Shown: positions 1 to 8,839, counted from the first letter of the stretch. The stretch: 25,903 nt of DNA from CAYJMQ01 sp964371555 (GCA_964371555.1 CAYJMQ010000026.1:1-25903); one strand, 5' to 3'. Made by a program: numbers and translations. Notes: generated by a model from the letters alone, not told the origin.

Positions 1-1
1 A

Positions 2-163
2 TCGGAGCATATCCAAAACTACCAGATTTCCGATCCAAAGGCGCTTATTGAAATCGCAAAAATTGCAGCCGCTCAAGATGGCCGGGCATCGAAGCATATC
101 CAAAACTACAAGATTTCCGATCCAAAGGCGCTTATTGAAATCGCAAAAATTGCAGCCGCTCAA
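2..163 (+). repeat. 87-bp in-frame tandem repeat, two copies visible
   Basis: The 75 bases starting at position 2 recur at 89-163 with two mismatches (at 5/92 and in the CAG/AAG codon of the NYQI/NYKI stretch). The period is 87 bp, or 29 residues, with the pattern HIQNYxISDPKALIEIAKIA followed by AAQ. The first copy starts at the window edge, so the array probably continues to the left. Near identity at DNA level points to recent duplication or ongoing homogenisation. Confidence 0.9.
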
Positions 164-3100
164 AGCATTATCTCCCTTAACTTCTTATCAAACTATGGTT
201 TGGGCTCAGAGGAGCAAAAGCTTATATGGAGAGTTGCACTTCATTATCACCCAGAAGCCTATCTTAGTCATTATCACCCAGAAGCCTATCTTACCATTAC
301 CGCAGCAACACCCTTGCCTGAGACCCAAAAGATGCTTCTTTCATTTTCGAGACAATATCCGGATTTATTGAGCCGAGAAACCGTAGAGAGGGCATGGGAC
401 AAGGTTCAAAGGCGGGAGACTGGCTTTGGACTCATTCGACTTACAGAAAAGTGCATTGAGAGGGGCATCCAAGCAAGAGGTGATTCTACTCAATTTCTTC
501 TCATGGGACTTGGGTTAAGTGAGGGGAATGCCAAGGAAGCCACACACATTCTTGATCGACACTTATCGGACAATACAAGAGGAGAGTTCTATGAACTTCT
601 TTTGGATCTTGATTGGAATTTAAAAGAGCCCCCTCTTTTGGGCATTTCCATAGAACCGAAACTTTGGGAAAAAAAGAATTTTAAACCAAAAACATTATTG
701 CTTTTCGAGCGTCTTCGGGATTTGACTTCCATCCAAGGAAATAGCGCTGCTTCATTTAAAGAAGTGGCTAAAGACCTTAAGCTTCAAAATGGCATAACTC
801 AATCGAACATCGATAGTCTCATTCAGAGAGCCGAGAGCAGATTTGTTGAAGAAATTAAAAGATTATTTCAAGGGGAGGATTTTAGATTTTCAATCGAACA
901 GTACGATGCCCTTAAAAAACGTTGGGGGGATCTAGCGCCTATTTTTACACTACTTGCAAGGTTTTCCGGAAATTCTTCATGGCAAAGAGAAATCCCGATA
1001 TCGAGAAAAGTCTTCGAAGCCGTTTTAAATGATGAGTTTTTTGCTTACAAATTTTTAGGAGCCCCCAATGACCATGATGATAGAGAGGCTGCAAGAAGAC
1101 AACTTAAGGTTCTTTTTGAAACCAAAGATCCAGACAAAGCGATAGGAGAATGGGTTAAAATCCGAACGGAAGCAGCCATTGTTGATGAAAAGTCGGAAAT
1201 AACCCCTAAAGATCAAGAATTAGAGAAAAGGCAGATAAGAGATGAACTTTCACAGTTAAATGAGCATTTTAAAGAAGCGTTTGCTGAGAGAGGAGGTTAT
1301 TTTAGAGAAAGCCAGCGTCAGAGAGAAATCGTAGAGCAAATTCTTAACAAAAAATCCTCTCACATGGATCTCTTTAAAACTCTTAAAGGAGAAACATCTG
1401 TGACACAGAATGTCGAAGCGGAGATTGCAAGTTGTGTTCTAGAAGAGATAAAAGAAACAACGGATCTATCTCGGATAAAAAAGCTTCTTTTATTTTTAAA
1501 AGAAATCCAAAGAGAGATTTCCTTACCGGCTAGGTTTCAAGAGCAGATTTCTTCCGATATTGAAACCCTCCTTAACCGATTGTCATCTTCAGGCGGAAGT
1601 GAAGGAAAGGTTGAAAAAGCCATTGTTTTTGCCACAACTTTTCATAACCCAAAACTTCTTTTAACAGTGGGAGATTTGGTTCAAGGGGTAAGTTCTTGTC
1701 AAAATTATAAAACAGGTGCGCATATCCAAACGCTTTTAGGCTATGTGATTGATGCCAATGTTCAGGGGGTTGTGACTTTTGAGATAAGGGCGAAGGATTT
1801 TTATGATCGGAAATCTTTTAATCTGGTTTATGAGAGGTTAAAAAGCAATAAAGAAGTCAATCGGTCTTTTGATCCTTTTTCTCAAACGGTGACATTTGAG
1901 TGGCAAGAGACCGATGGATCAAAGTCTCAAGTGAAGACAAATCCTCTTTACGCTCAGCAGAGAAATATCATAAAACTTGGACGCTCGAAGCTGGACAGTT
2001 CCCCGGACAGTTCCCCGGACAGTTCCCCGGACAGTTCCAAGGAAAAGAATTCTATTCCCGGCATATATGTAGAGAGGGCGTATGCGCAGAGAAGAAACCC
2101 CCAAGTTCAGAGGCTCATGGAAGCGTTGGTTCAAACGATCGCACAAAAAATAGCGAGCGGCATAAACGGAGTTTGGGGACACACGGTCGAAATAGAAGCG
2201 CCCAGTCGAAACTGCGGCGGGATATATTCGGATGCCGCAGGAGGTATTCAAAGAGCAACCTATACGATCAAGGGCCAAGAAAAGCCAGCTGTTACTCCCG
2301 CCCAAGAACAAGAAAATTCTTCTGAAAGGCCAAGACCCCAGCGAGGGGACCGGGGACAAATCGATCTTCGCTTGTTGGGGATACCTTCTCAAGACACCAT
2401 CGTTAAAAATGGAAAGGGACTAGGTCGAGTATGGCTTGCGGAAGAAATCAAAGAAATCTGGTTTTCGTTAACAGACCTTTCGCCAGAGAGATTCGTGGAA
2501 TTCAATAAGCGACTGATTGAAAGTCCCGAGAGTTTTCTTGCTTATCTTGTCAGTTACGAAGGATTCGTGGCCGCTGAGGCTCTCGCTCAAAGGGCTCTGG
2601 GATTTAAACAGGGGCAAACCCTTGATATTCGATTTCTGGAGAAATTTCCCAGAATCCATAGATTTGCAAAAGCGATCAAACAAGAAGTACCACTCGCTTT
2701 CGCGATGGTGATTATGGAATCGTTAAGGCGGATTATTGAGAGGAAAGAAGCGCTTAAAGAACTTAAAGAAGTTGATGCAATGGAAAGGGAACTGTTCGAA
2801 GTTCATGTCAACCATTCGATTCTTTATTCACTTGCGCTCTACGCAAATGCCTCTTGTGATGTGCTCTCAGATCCTGAGACGTATCAGGTCGGTTTAAGAA
2901 GAGCAGGACAATTTATTGTGGCAGGCCGAATTGTGAAATGGGGAAGAAGAGGGGTTCAGGCGGCAAGAGCTTATTGCGCGGGGGCAAAGACGAGAATGGC
3001 GGTTGAAGCTGCGGCAGGCCCAAAAACAGGGGGTGCGAGTTGGGTTGCGCTAACCGGTGAGTTAGCAGCAACATTCATTATTGAGACATACATCGACTCA

Positions 3101-3793
3101 GCGATAACGAACTTTATCGAATGGTGGAAAGAGAGAGGTTTTCAAGTCAAACTCGAAGAAGCGAGAAGACGTGTCTATGAGATAAAAAATGATCCTCATA
3201 GCACAGAAGAAGACTTTATAAAAGCGCTTGAAGATGTAGCGATAGCCCATGAAGATTATGAATATTATCTTCAGCTTGAGCTTCAAAAGACAATCATCTC
3301 AGGCCAGGGGGGAGCCAAGGGAATGGAAGCCTATTACAACAAGGAAATTGACCTCATCCGAAGACATGAACCCCATCAAGTTTCTGGCACTTATGTCGTC
3401 GAGGCGCCAGGACACATAAAGCAAACTCGGCCAGGGGAACTCTTAGAAGAGTACCGAAAAACGGCGAATGGATGGCAGATTTTAAGGACGCCTATTTTTG
3501 AAGGGATGCCCTCTACGGGTGCAAGTGGAGGGGGTTCGGCATATATCTACACACCAACGCAAAAAGAAGGTCTTACAGATCAAGAATTCGAAGACTATAT
3601 TGCGGAAAAAATGAGAGAAAAAACACGTTTCAGGGATGAGTCAGTTACTCGAATTTTACAAAAAACGGATGAAAATGCTCTTCTAATCGCATCGTATCTC
3701 TTAGGGACAAAAAATGACAATGAAAATCCTGATCGAACAACCATTAGGCGATTACGGGAAGAGCAAATAGAATTTCTTAAAACACTTCGATAA
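2..3793 (+). CDS. Very large protein of unknown function, 5' end outside window
   Basis: The frame is open from base 2 to the TAA at 3791-3793, giving 1263 visible residues, so the gene begins upstream. The in-frame TTG at 200 is not a credible start, because the frame and a protein repeat continue in front of it. Visible parts: a 29-residue tandem repeat at the left edge (two copies, residues 1-54), a 9-residue duplication (81-98), a long charged, probably helical middle (about 100-540), a block with SSCQNY and GYVIDANVQ (about 540-660), a PDSS linker repeat (665-680), a second block with SRNCGGIYSDAAGG (735-748), then a mostly helical end with one hydrophobic stretch near residues 1013-1040. 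I know of no named family for it. From memory, similar repeat-plus-core layouts occur in giant proteins of uncultured bacteria and of some Chlamydiae; this is unverified. It converges with uvrB, 20 bases away, and shares no operon with the housekeeping genes. Confidence 0.85.
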   Translation, partial: SEHIQNYQISDPKALIEIAKIAAAQDGRASKHIQNYKISDPKALIEIAKIAAAQSIISLNFLSNYGLGSEEQKLIWRVALHYHPEAYLSHYHPEAYLTITAATPLPETQKMLLSFSRQYPDLLSRETVERAWDKVQRRETGFGLIRLTEKCIERGIQARGDSTQFLLMGLGLSEGNAKEATHILDRHLSDNTRGEFYELLLDLDWNLKEPPLLGISIEPKLWEKKNFKPKTLLLFERLRDLTSIQGNSAASFKEVAKDLKLQNGITQSNIDSLIQRAESRFVEEIKRLFQGEDFRFSIEQYDALKKRWGDLAPIFTLLARFSGNSSWQREIPISRKVFEAVLNDEFFAYKFLGAPNDHDDREAARRQLKVLFETKDPDKAIGEWVKIRTEAAIVDEKSEITPKDQELEKRQIRDELSQLNEHFKEAFAERGGYFRESQRQREIVEQILNKKSSHMDLFKTLKGETSVTQNVEAEIASCVLEEIKETTDLSRIKKLLLFLKEIQREISLPARFQEQISSDIETLLNRLSSSGGSEGKVEKAIVFATTFHNPKLLLTVGDLVQGVSSCQNYKTGAHIQTLLGYVIDANVQGVVTFEIRAKDFYDRKSFNLVYERLKSNKEVNRSFDPFSQTVTFEWQETDGSKSQVKTNPLYAQQRNIIKLGRSKLDSSPDSSPDSSPDSSKEKNSIPGIYVERAYAQRRNPQVQRLMEALVQTIAQKIASGINGVWGHTVEIEAPSRNCGGIYSDAAGGIQRATYTIKGQEKPAVTPAQEQENSSERPRPQRGDRGQIDLRLLGIPSQDTIVKNGKGLGRVWLAEEIKEIWFSLTDLSPERFVEFNKRLIESPESFLAYLVSYEGFVAAEALAQRALGFKQGQTLDIRFLEKFPRIHRFAKAIKQEVPLAFAMVIMESLRRIIERKEALKELKEVDAMERELFEVHVNHSILYSLALYANASCDVLSDPETYQVGLRRAGQFIVAGRIVKWGRRGVQAARAYCAGAKTRMAVEAAAGPKTGGASWVALTGELAATFIIETYIDSAITNFIEWWKERGFQVKLEEARRRVYEIKNDPHSTEEDFIKALEDVAIAHEDYEYYLQLELQKTIISGQGGAKGMEAYYNKEIDLIRRHEPHQVSGTYVVEAPGHIKQTRPGELLEEYRKTANGWQILRTPIFEGMPSTGASGGGSAYIYTPTQKEGLTDQEFEDYIAEKMREKTRFRDESVTRILQKTDENALLIASYLLGTKNDNENPDRTTIRRLREEQIEFLKTLR
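242..295 (+). repeat. 27-bp in-frame tandem duplication
   Basis: Bases 242-268 recur at 269-295 and encode HYHPEAYLS followed by HYHPEAYLT. The copies differ only in the last codon (AGT versus ACC). The repeat lies inside the large unknown gene, just downstream of the 87-bp array. Confidence 0.9.
1994..2041 (+). repeat. 12-bp in-frame minisatellite, four copies
   Basis: Three exact copies of GACAGTTCCCCG (1994-2005, 2006-2017, 2018-2029) are followed by a variant fourth copy ending AAG (2030-2041). They encode DSSP-DSSP-DSSP-DSSK at visible residues 665-680. The stretch separates two denser sequence blocks and looks like a flexible, length-variable linker. Confidence 0.95.
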
Positions 3794-3813
3794 TAGAACA
3801 AAAAAAATCGATG

Positions 3814-5823
3814 TTACTTAGCTGCATCATTGCGCAATTCCAGTTCAAGCTGCTGCAGCCTTTTCATCTCATCCCGTATTTTTGCGGCTTTTTCAAATTC
3901 CAGATCTTGAGCGTGCTTGAGCATCTGTTTTTTAAGGATTTTTATTTTTTTCGAAAGACCGTCAACTGAATTAAATTCCTCCGCTGGTTCCTTTAAAAGA
4001 TCGACAGTCACATAATCCATTTCGTAAATAGAGGTCAGCGTTTCATGGATGGTCTTTCGAATGGTGGTTGGGGTAATATGATTTTTTTTGTTATACGCAA
4101 GCTGAAGCCCTCTTCTTCGTTTCGTTTCCGCAATCGCGCTCTTCATCGATCCTGTCATTTGATCCGCATAGAGAATGACCGCCCCTGAAACATTTCTTGC
4201 CGCGCGCCCGAACGACTGAATGAGAGAAGTTTCGGAGCGAAGAAACCCCTCCTTATCGGCGTCCAGGATGGCAACCAATGACACCTCCGGAAGATCGAGC
4301 CCTTCACGCAGGAGATTCACCCCCACCAGCACATCAAATTCACCGAGGCGAAGCCCCCGGATAATCTCAACACGTTCGAGCGTAGCTATATCTGAATGAA
4401 GGTATTTTACCTTGATCCCTTTTGTTTCCAAAAATTCCGTAAGATCCTCTGCCATCCTTTTTGTAAGCGTCATCACAAGCACGCGCTCTCTTTTTTCAAT
4501 CACTTTTTGAATCTCTCCGATGAGATCCTTCACCTGCTCTTTCGCCGGTTTTACCGTCACTGGGGGATCGGTAAGTCCCGTCGGGCGAATAATCTGCTCT
4601 ACCGTATGAGATTTTGATTTTTCCAGCTCAAAGGGGGCGGGGGTTGCGGAAACATAAATGAGCTGCTTTATGACACCCATAAATTCTTCGAAATTGAGCG
4701 GGCGGTTATCAAGCGCGGATGGGAGTCTGAAACCATAGTCTACCAGCGTCATTTTTCGCGCGCGATCCCCGCGGTACATGCCGCCAATCTGGGGAACCGT
4801 AATATGACTCTCATCAATAAAGAGAAGGAAATCTTGTGGAAAATATTCGAGAAGCGTTGGCGGGGGCTCCCCTGGCATTCGTCCCGAAAGATGCCTTGAA
4901 TAATTTTCAATTCCATTGCAATAGCCGATCTCAGAAAGCATCTCAAGATCAAACTGGGTTCGCGTCTTGAGACGCTCCGCTTCAATGAGTTTTTTTTGAG
5001 CCCTGAGATCCTGATATCTTTCTTTTAATTCTTCTTCGATCGCAATCATCGCTCTCTCAAGATCAGACCTTGGGGTTACATAATGGCTCCCCGGAAAAAC
5101 AGAGACAGAATCCATTGTTGCCAGTTTGAGTCCTGTCAGGGGATCGATCCAGGAAAGCCCTTCCACATCATCTCCCAAAAACTCAATGCGAATGGCACGC
5201 TCTTCTTCGTTTGCCGGAAAGATTTCAATGACATCCCCCCGGAGTCGAAACGTCCCCCGGTGGAAATCGATATCATTTCTTTGATATTGAATCTCGACAA
5301 GCTTTCTCAAAAGATCCCGCCGCTCAATGGTCTCCCCGCATTTGACGCTCATCATCATATTTTGATAGCTTTCCGGAGAACCGAGGCCATAAATGCAGGA
5401 TACGGAAGCCACAATTAAAACATCCCTTCTTTCAAGAAGCGACTGTGTTGCCGCGTGGCGCATTTTATCTATCTGATCATTAATCGCCGAATCTTTTTCA
5501 ATATAGGTGTCGGTCTGGGGAATATAAGCCTCCGGCTGATAGTAGTCATAATAACTGACAAAGTAGTGAACCGCGTTGTCAGGATATAGCTCTCTAAACT
5601 CCGCAAAAAGCTGTGCCGCAAGGGCTTTGTTCGGGGCAATGACGAGCGTTGGTTTTTGAACACGCTCCACAACATTTGCCATCGTAAATGTTTTACCGCT
5701 GCCTGTGATTCCCAGAAGAACCTGATGTTTGATGCCGTCCAAAACGCTTTTTGAAAGTTCCTCGATCGCTTTCGGCTGGTCTCCCGTCGGCTTAAAACCG
5801 CTGACAATTTTAAATTTTGACAT
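3814..5823 (-). CDS. uvrB: UvrABC excinuclease subunit B
   Basis: UvrB is the damage-verifying subunit of nucleotide excision repair: UvrA loads it, it opens DNA with its beta-hairpin, and it recruits UvrC. The 669-residue product has the usual full length. Visible features are Walker A GITGSGKT (38-45), the beta-hairpin region YYQPEAYIPQTDTYIEKD (94-111), the DESH Walker B box (337-340), helicase motif VI QSFGRAARN (536-544), and a C-terminal UVR domain (about 624-659) that contacts UvrC. The ATG shares its A with the cysS stop (TAATG), so it is the last gene of the carD-ispDF-gltX-cysS-uvrB run and is probably read with it. Its 3' end faces the large plus-strand gene with 20 bases between the two stops. 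Confidence 0.98.
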   Translation of the reverse strand: MSKFKIVSGFKPTGDQPKAIEELSKSVLDGIKHQVLLGITGSGKTFTMANVVERVQKPTLVIAPNKALAAQLFAEFRELYPDNAVHYFVSYYDYYQPEAYIPQTDTYIEKDSAINDQIDKMRHAATQSLLERRDVLIVASVSCIYGLGSPESYQNMMMSVKCGETIERRDLLRKLVEIQYQRNDIDFHRGTFRLRGDVIEIFPANEEERAIRIEFLGDDVEGLSWIDPLTGLKLATMDSVSVFPGSHYVTPRSDLERAMIAIEEELKERYQDLRAQKKLIEAERLKTRTQFDLEMLSEIGYCNGIENYSRHLSGRMPGEPPPTLLEYFPQDFLLFIDESHITVPQIGGMYRGDRARKMTLVDYGFRLPSALDNRPLNFEEFMGVIKQLIYVSATPAPFELEKSKSHTVEQIIRPTGLTDPPVTVKPAKEQVKDLIGEIQKVIEKRERVLVMTLTKRMAEDLTEFLETKGIKVKYLHSDIATLERVEIIRGLRLGEFDVLVGVNLLREGLDLPEVSLVAILDADKEGFLRSETSLIQSFGRAARNVSGAVILYADQMTGSMKSAIAETKRRRGLQLAYNKKNHITPTTIRKTIHETLTSIYEMDYVTVDLLKEPAEEFNSVDGLSKKIKILKKQMLKHAQDLEFEKAAKIRDEMKRLQQLELELRNDAAK

Positions 5824-7313
5824 TACGTTTCGATTTTCCAGGTCGTTCCCGTTGGGGTGTCTTCCAGGACAACATGATATTTCAAAAGACGCGCCCTGAT
5901 TTCATCGGCTTTTTTCCAGTCTTTGCGTTCCCGGGCCTCTTTTCGAAGTTCAATCCATTTTTCAATCTCTTGAACTGAGAGGGGCGCTTCTTCGTCAAGG
6001 AGAAGATTTGGCGAGAGCTTTTGCTTCAATGATTCGAGAAATTTTTCAGGATCTTGTTCAAAAAGCCCCAGGCCAAGGATAGATCCGATTTTTTTAAAAA
6101 TCTCCATACATTCATGAGCGGCAGCCTTATCTTTTTTACTCCATTCCCTCCCCTGATTTAAAAAACGATTCAAAGAACGGACAAGATCAAACAGATGGCC
6201 AAACGCTTTTGCCGTATTGAAATCATCATCCAGCGCGCGTTCCAACTTTTTCCAAAATCCCCTGGCGACTTTATGAAAGTGAGCATCCTCTTTTTTCCCA
6301 AAGCTATCCGGGCTATCGGCCGCCAATCGTTTTTGCAGTTCGAGCTTCGCCTTATAAATCTTCTCAAGCGCCAAAATACCTTTTCTTGTCACCCGATCAG
6401 AAAATTCGAGTGACGAGCGATAATGATTCGACAGCAAAATAAATTTGAGAACTTCCGGCGGATTTTTCTCTAAAAAATCAGAAACTGTCACGATATTTCC
6501 AAGAGATTTAGACATCTTTTCCCGTCCCAAAACCAGCATCCCGTTGTGCATCCAATATCTGACAAATGGTTTCCCCGTATAAGATTCACTCTGCGCAATC
6601 TCATTTTCATGATGCGGGAAAATGAGGTCGGCCCCCCCGCCATGGATATCAAACGATTCCCCAAGATATTTTGTAGACATCACAGAACATTCCAGATGCC
6701 AGCCGGGCCTTCCCGCCCCCCAAGGGCTCTCCCACGAAGGCTCTGCCGGCTTCGATGGCTTCCAAAGAACAAAGTCGATCGGATTTCTTTTATGCGCAGA
6801 GACCTCAACACGCGCCCCCGCGATCAGATCATCGGTCTTCTTTTTTGAAAGCTTTCCATAGGACTTAAATTTTTCAATCGAGAATAAAACCTCTCCCCCC
6901 GCCTGATATGCAAGCCCCTTTTCAATGAGTCCCTTGATCCATTCAATCATTTCAGGAATATGCTCAGTCGCTTTCGGCTCATGGTCAGGGGGTGAAACAG
7001 CCAGCGCCTGCATCACTTTTTCGAAAGCCTGCGTATACTCTTTCGCGATCACGGAAACATCCCGCTTTTCTTCCCGGGCACGTTTTATGATTTTGTCATC
7101 GATGTCTGTAATGTTTCTCACAAAGGTAACTTTGTAACCCTTGTAAGAAAGATAACGATAAACAAAATCAAAAAAGACCATCGGCCGCGCATTGCCAACA
7201 TGGATATGATGATAAACGGTCGGACCACAGACATACATCCTCACCTTTTTCTTTTGAAGGGGATGAAAAGGCTCTTTCTTTCGGGATAGCGTATTGTAAA
7301 TACGAAGGCTCAT
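5823..7313 (-). CDS. cysS: Cysteinyl-tRNA synthetase
   Basis: Class I synthetase that charges tRNA-Cys in the cytoplasm. The 496-residue product has the ATP-binding HVGN motif (HIGH type, 38-41), KMSKS (266-270), and all four zinc ligands at the places known from the E. coli enzyme: C29, C209, H234 and E238. The zinc gives selectivity for cysteine over serine. The GHPGW-type core and the C-terminal anticodon-binding helices ending in DWKKADEIRARL are also present. The ATG overlaps the gltX stop by 4 nt (ATGA) and its own stop overlaps the uvrB start by 1 nt, so translation is probably coupled on both sides. Confidence 0.98.
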   Translation of the reverse strand: MSLRIYNTLSRKKEPFHPLQKKKVRMYVCGPTVYHHIHVGNARPMVFFDFVYRYLSYKGYKVTFVRNITDIDDKIIKRAREEKRDVSVIAKEYTQAFEKVMQALAVSPPDHEPKATEHIPEMIEWIKGLIEKGLAYQAGGEVLFSIEKFKSYGKLSKKKTDDLIAGARVEVSAHKRNPIDFVLWKPSKPAEPSWESPWGAGRPGWHLECSVMSTKYLGESFDIHGGGADLIFPHHENEIAQSESYTGKPFVRYWMHNGMLVLGREKMSKSLGNIVTVSDFLEKNPPEVLKFILLSNHYRSSLEFSDRVTRKGILALEKIYKAKLELQKRLAADSPDSFGKKEDAHFHKVARGFWKKLERALDDDFNTAKAFGHLFDLVRSLNRFLNQGREWSKKDKAAAHECMEIFKKIGSILGLGLFEQDPEKFLESLKQKLSPNLLLDEEAPLSVQEIEKWIELRKEARERKDWKKADEIRARLLKYHVVLEDTPTGTTWKIET

Positions 7314-8839
7314 TTTAACATCAGAAGCGCTTTATGAATTCGTTTTCTGCATGACTCCGCCCCCAAAATCGTAAATATCAGATTCATTTCATGCCCGGAG
7401 ATTTTCCCTGTCAACGCAAGTCTTTGAGTCATGAATAAGATTTTTGGGGGGATGGAAGTCTTCTGTTTCAGTTCAGACTGAATCTTTTCATAAGTTGCCT
7501 GATCGAGCTCCCGCACTTCCGCCTGCACTTTCGAAAGAAGATCATCTAAAGTCTGTAGAATATCTCTCGCTTCATTGTTTTTCTCAAGAAGCCATTTTTT
7601 TGCATCATCGGACAATTGATATTGTTCATCGAAAAAGACGGCGGCTTCCTCTCCAATTTGATCGAGCGTTTCGAGCTTTGTCTTACAAGCCTCGACGACG
7701 CTGTTCAACCAGGCCGGATCTTTGTATTTTTCTGGGTATTTTTCTGGGGATTTTTCCGGCCCCTCCAGCGGATACCCCCTTTCTTTCAAAAATGGGTATA
7801 ACCTGCAGGCAAGTTCCGGAACCGGTTTTTGACGAATATAGACGCCGTTCATCCATGTCAATTTTTTCAGATCAAAAATCGCGGGACTTTTTGTCATTTT
7901 TTCAACCACAAAATCACGAATGATCTCTTCTTTCGGCATCACTTCCCGCTCATCGCCCGGATTCCAGCCGAGCAACGCAAGATAGTTAACGAACGCATCG
8001 GGAAGAAATCCCTTTTGCCGGTATTCACCCACACTCGTTGCCCCATGCCTTTTGGAAAGCTTGGTGCGATCGGGCGCAAGAATAATAGAAACATGCGCAT
8101 AGTTTGGAAGATCAAATCCGAGGGCGTTAAAAAGAAGAATTTGTCTCGGTGTATTGGAGATATGCTCCTCGCCCCGAATCACATGCGTAATCGCCATCTC
8201 ATGATCATCAATCGCGGCCGAGAAGTTATAGACAGGCCCCCCATCCGGACGGCTGATCACAAAATCGCCAAGCTGGGCCGGGTCAACTTCAATATCCCCG
8301 CGCACCAGATCATGAAAACGAATCGGATCTTTTTCATCTATTCGGAAACGCAAGGCAGGCTTTCGTCCCTCACTCTCTAATCTTTTTTTTTGCTCCCCGT
8401 TCAGATTCCTGCATTTCCCCATATAACGAGGGGTTTGACGGCGCCGCAACAAGCTCTCGCGTTCCTCTTCAAGCTCTTCGGGGGTACAATAACAGCGGTA
8501 TACCCTTTCTTTCTTAACCAGCTCATCATAATATTTTCGATAAATTTCACTCCGCTCTGACTGATAATAGGAGCCATAAGCGCCCTTTACAATGGGCCCT
8601 TCATCCCATTCAATCCCCAGCCATTTCAAATCCTCAATAATCGATTGCTCATACTCTTTTTTGGAGCGCTCTGGATCGGTATCTTCAATTCTTAATACAA
8701 ACGTCCCTTTGTAATGCTTTGCAAAAAAATAGTTGAAGAGCGCCGTCCGTGCGCCGCCGATGTGAAGATGTCCTGTCGGACTCGGCGCCATGCGGACTCT
8801 AACAGGTTCTTTAAAAAGGCTCATCTGCTTTGTCCTCAT
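7310..8839 (-). CDS. gltX: Glutamyl-tRNA synthetase
   Basis: Class I synthetase that charges tRNA-Glu. The 509-residue product carries the HIGH-type box HIGG (26-29) after APSPTGHL and the KMSKS-type box KLSKR (260-264). C116, C118 and C143 resemble part of the zinc site of the E. coli enzyme. Whether it also mischarges tRNA-Gln cannot be read from the sequence. I keep the ATG at 8839 because AGGAG lies 5 nt ahead; the start at 8824 (MSLFKEP) is an alternative. The 5' end overlaps ispDF by 29 nt in another frame. Oddity: residues 361-372 are a short repeat, PEKS-PEKY-PEKY, encoded by a 12-bp tandem repeat between the catalytic and anticodon-binding halves. Confidence 0.97.
   Translation of the reverse strand: MRTKQMSLFKEPVRVRMAPSPTGHLHIGGARTALFNYFFAKHYKGTFVLRIEDTDPERSKKEYEQSIIEDLKWLGIEWDEGPIVKGAYGSYYQSERSEIYRKYYDELVKKERVYRCYCTPEELEEERESLLRRRQTPRYMGKCRNLNGEQKKRLESEGRKPALRFRIDEKDPIRFHDLVRGDIEVDPAQLGDFVISRPDGGPVYNFSAAIDDHEMAITHVIRGEEHISNTPRQILLFNALGFDLPNYAHVSIILAPDRTKLSKRHGATSVGEYRQKGFLPDAFVNYLALLGWNPGDEREVMPKEEIIRDFVVEKMTKSPAIFDLKKLTWMNGVYIRQKPVPELACRLYPFLKERGYPLEGPEKSPEKYPEKYKDPAWLNSVVEACKTKLETLDQIGEEAAVFFDEQYQLSDDAKKWLLEKNNEARDILQTLDDLLSKVQAEVRELDQATYEKIQSELKQKTSIPPKILFMTQRLALTGKISGHEMNLIFTILGAESCRKRIHKALLMLK
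7725..7760 (-). repeat. 12-bp tandem repeat inside gltX
   Basis: Two exact copies of TATTTTTCTGGG (plus strand, 7725-7736 and 7737-7748) and one diverged copy (7749-7760) encode the PEK(Y/S) units of GluRS. The reading frame is kept. The unit length matches the minisatellite of the large left-hand gene, but the sequence is unrelated. Confidence 0.85.

Noticed and set aside
2..163. CRISPR-like direct repeats at the left edge
   Set aside because: The copies are adjacent in one open frame with no spacers of equal length, and they keep the frame, so they are coding repeats.
200..202. TTG at 200 as the start of the large gene
   Set aside because: The same frame is open to the left window edge and includes a 29-residue protein repeat, so the true start is outside the window.
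1900..2392. Two open frames, one on each strand, over the 12-bp repeat
   Set aside because: The 12-bp repeat keeps every frame free of stops and inflates shadow frames. Neither product looks like a protein, and the main frame continues across.
3794..3813. Intrinsic terminator between the large gene and uvrB
   Set aside because: There is a T-run, but only a 4-bp stem precedes it; not enough to call a terminator.
7829..8380. 183-codon plus-strand frame inside gltX
   Set aside because: It lies opposite a fully supported synthetase and shows no ribosome site or recognisable motif.
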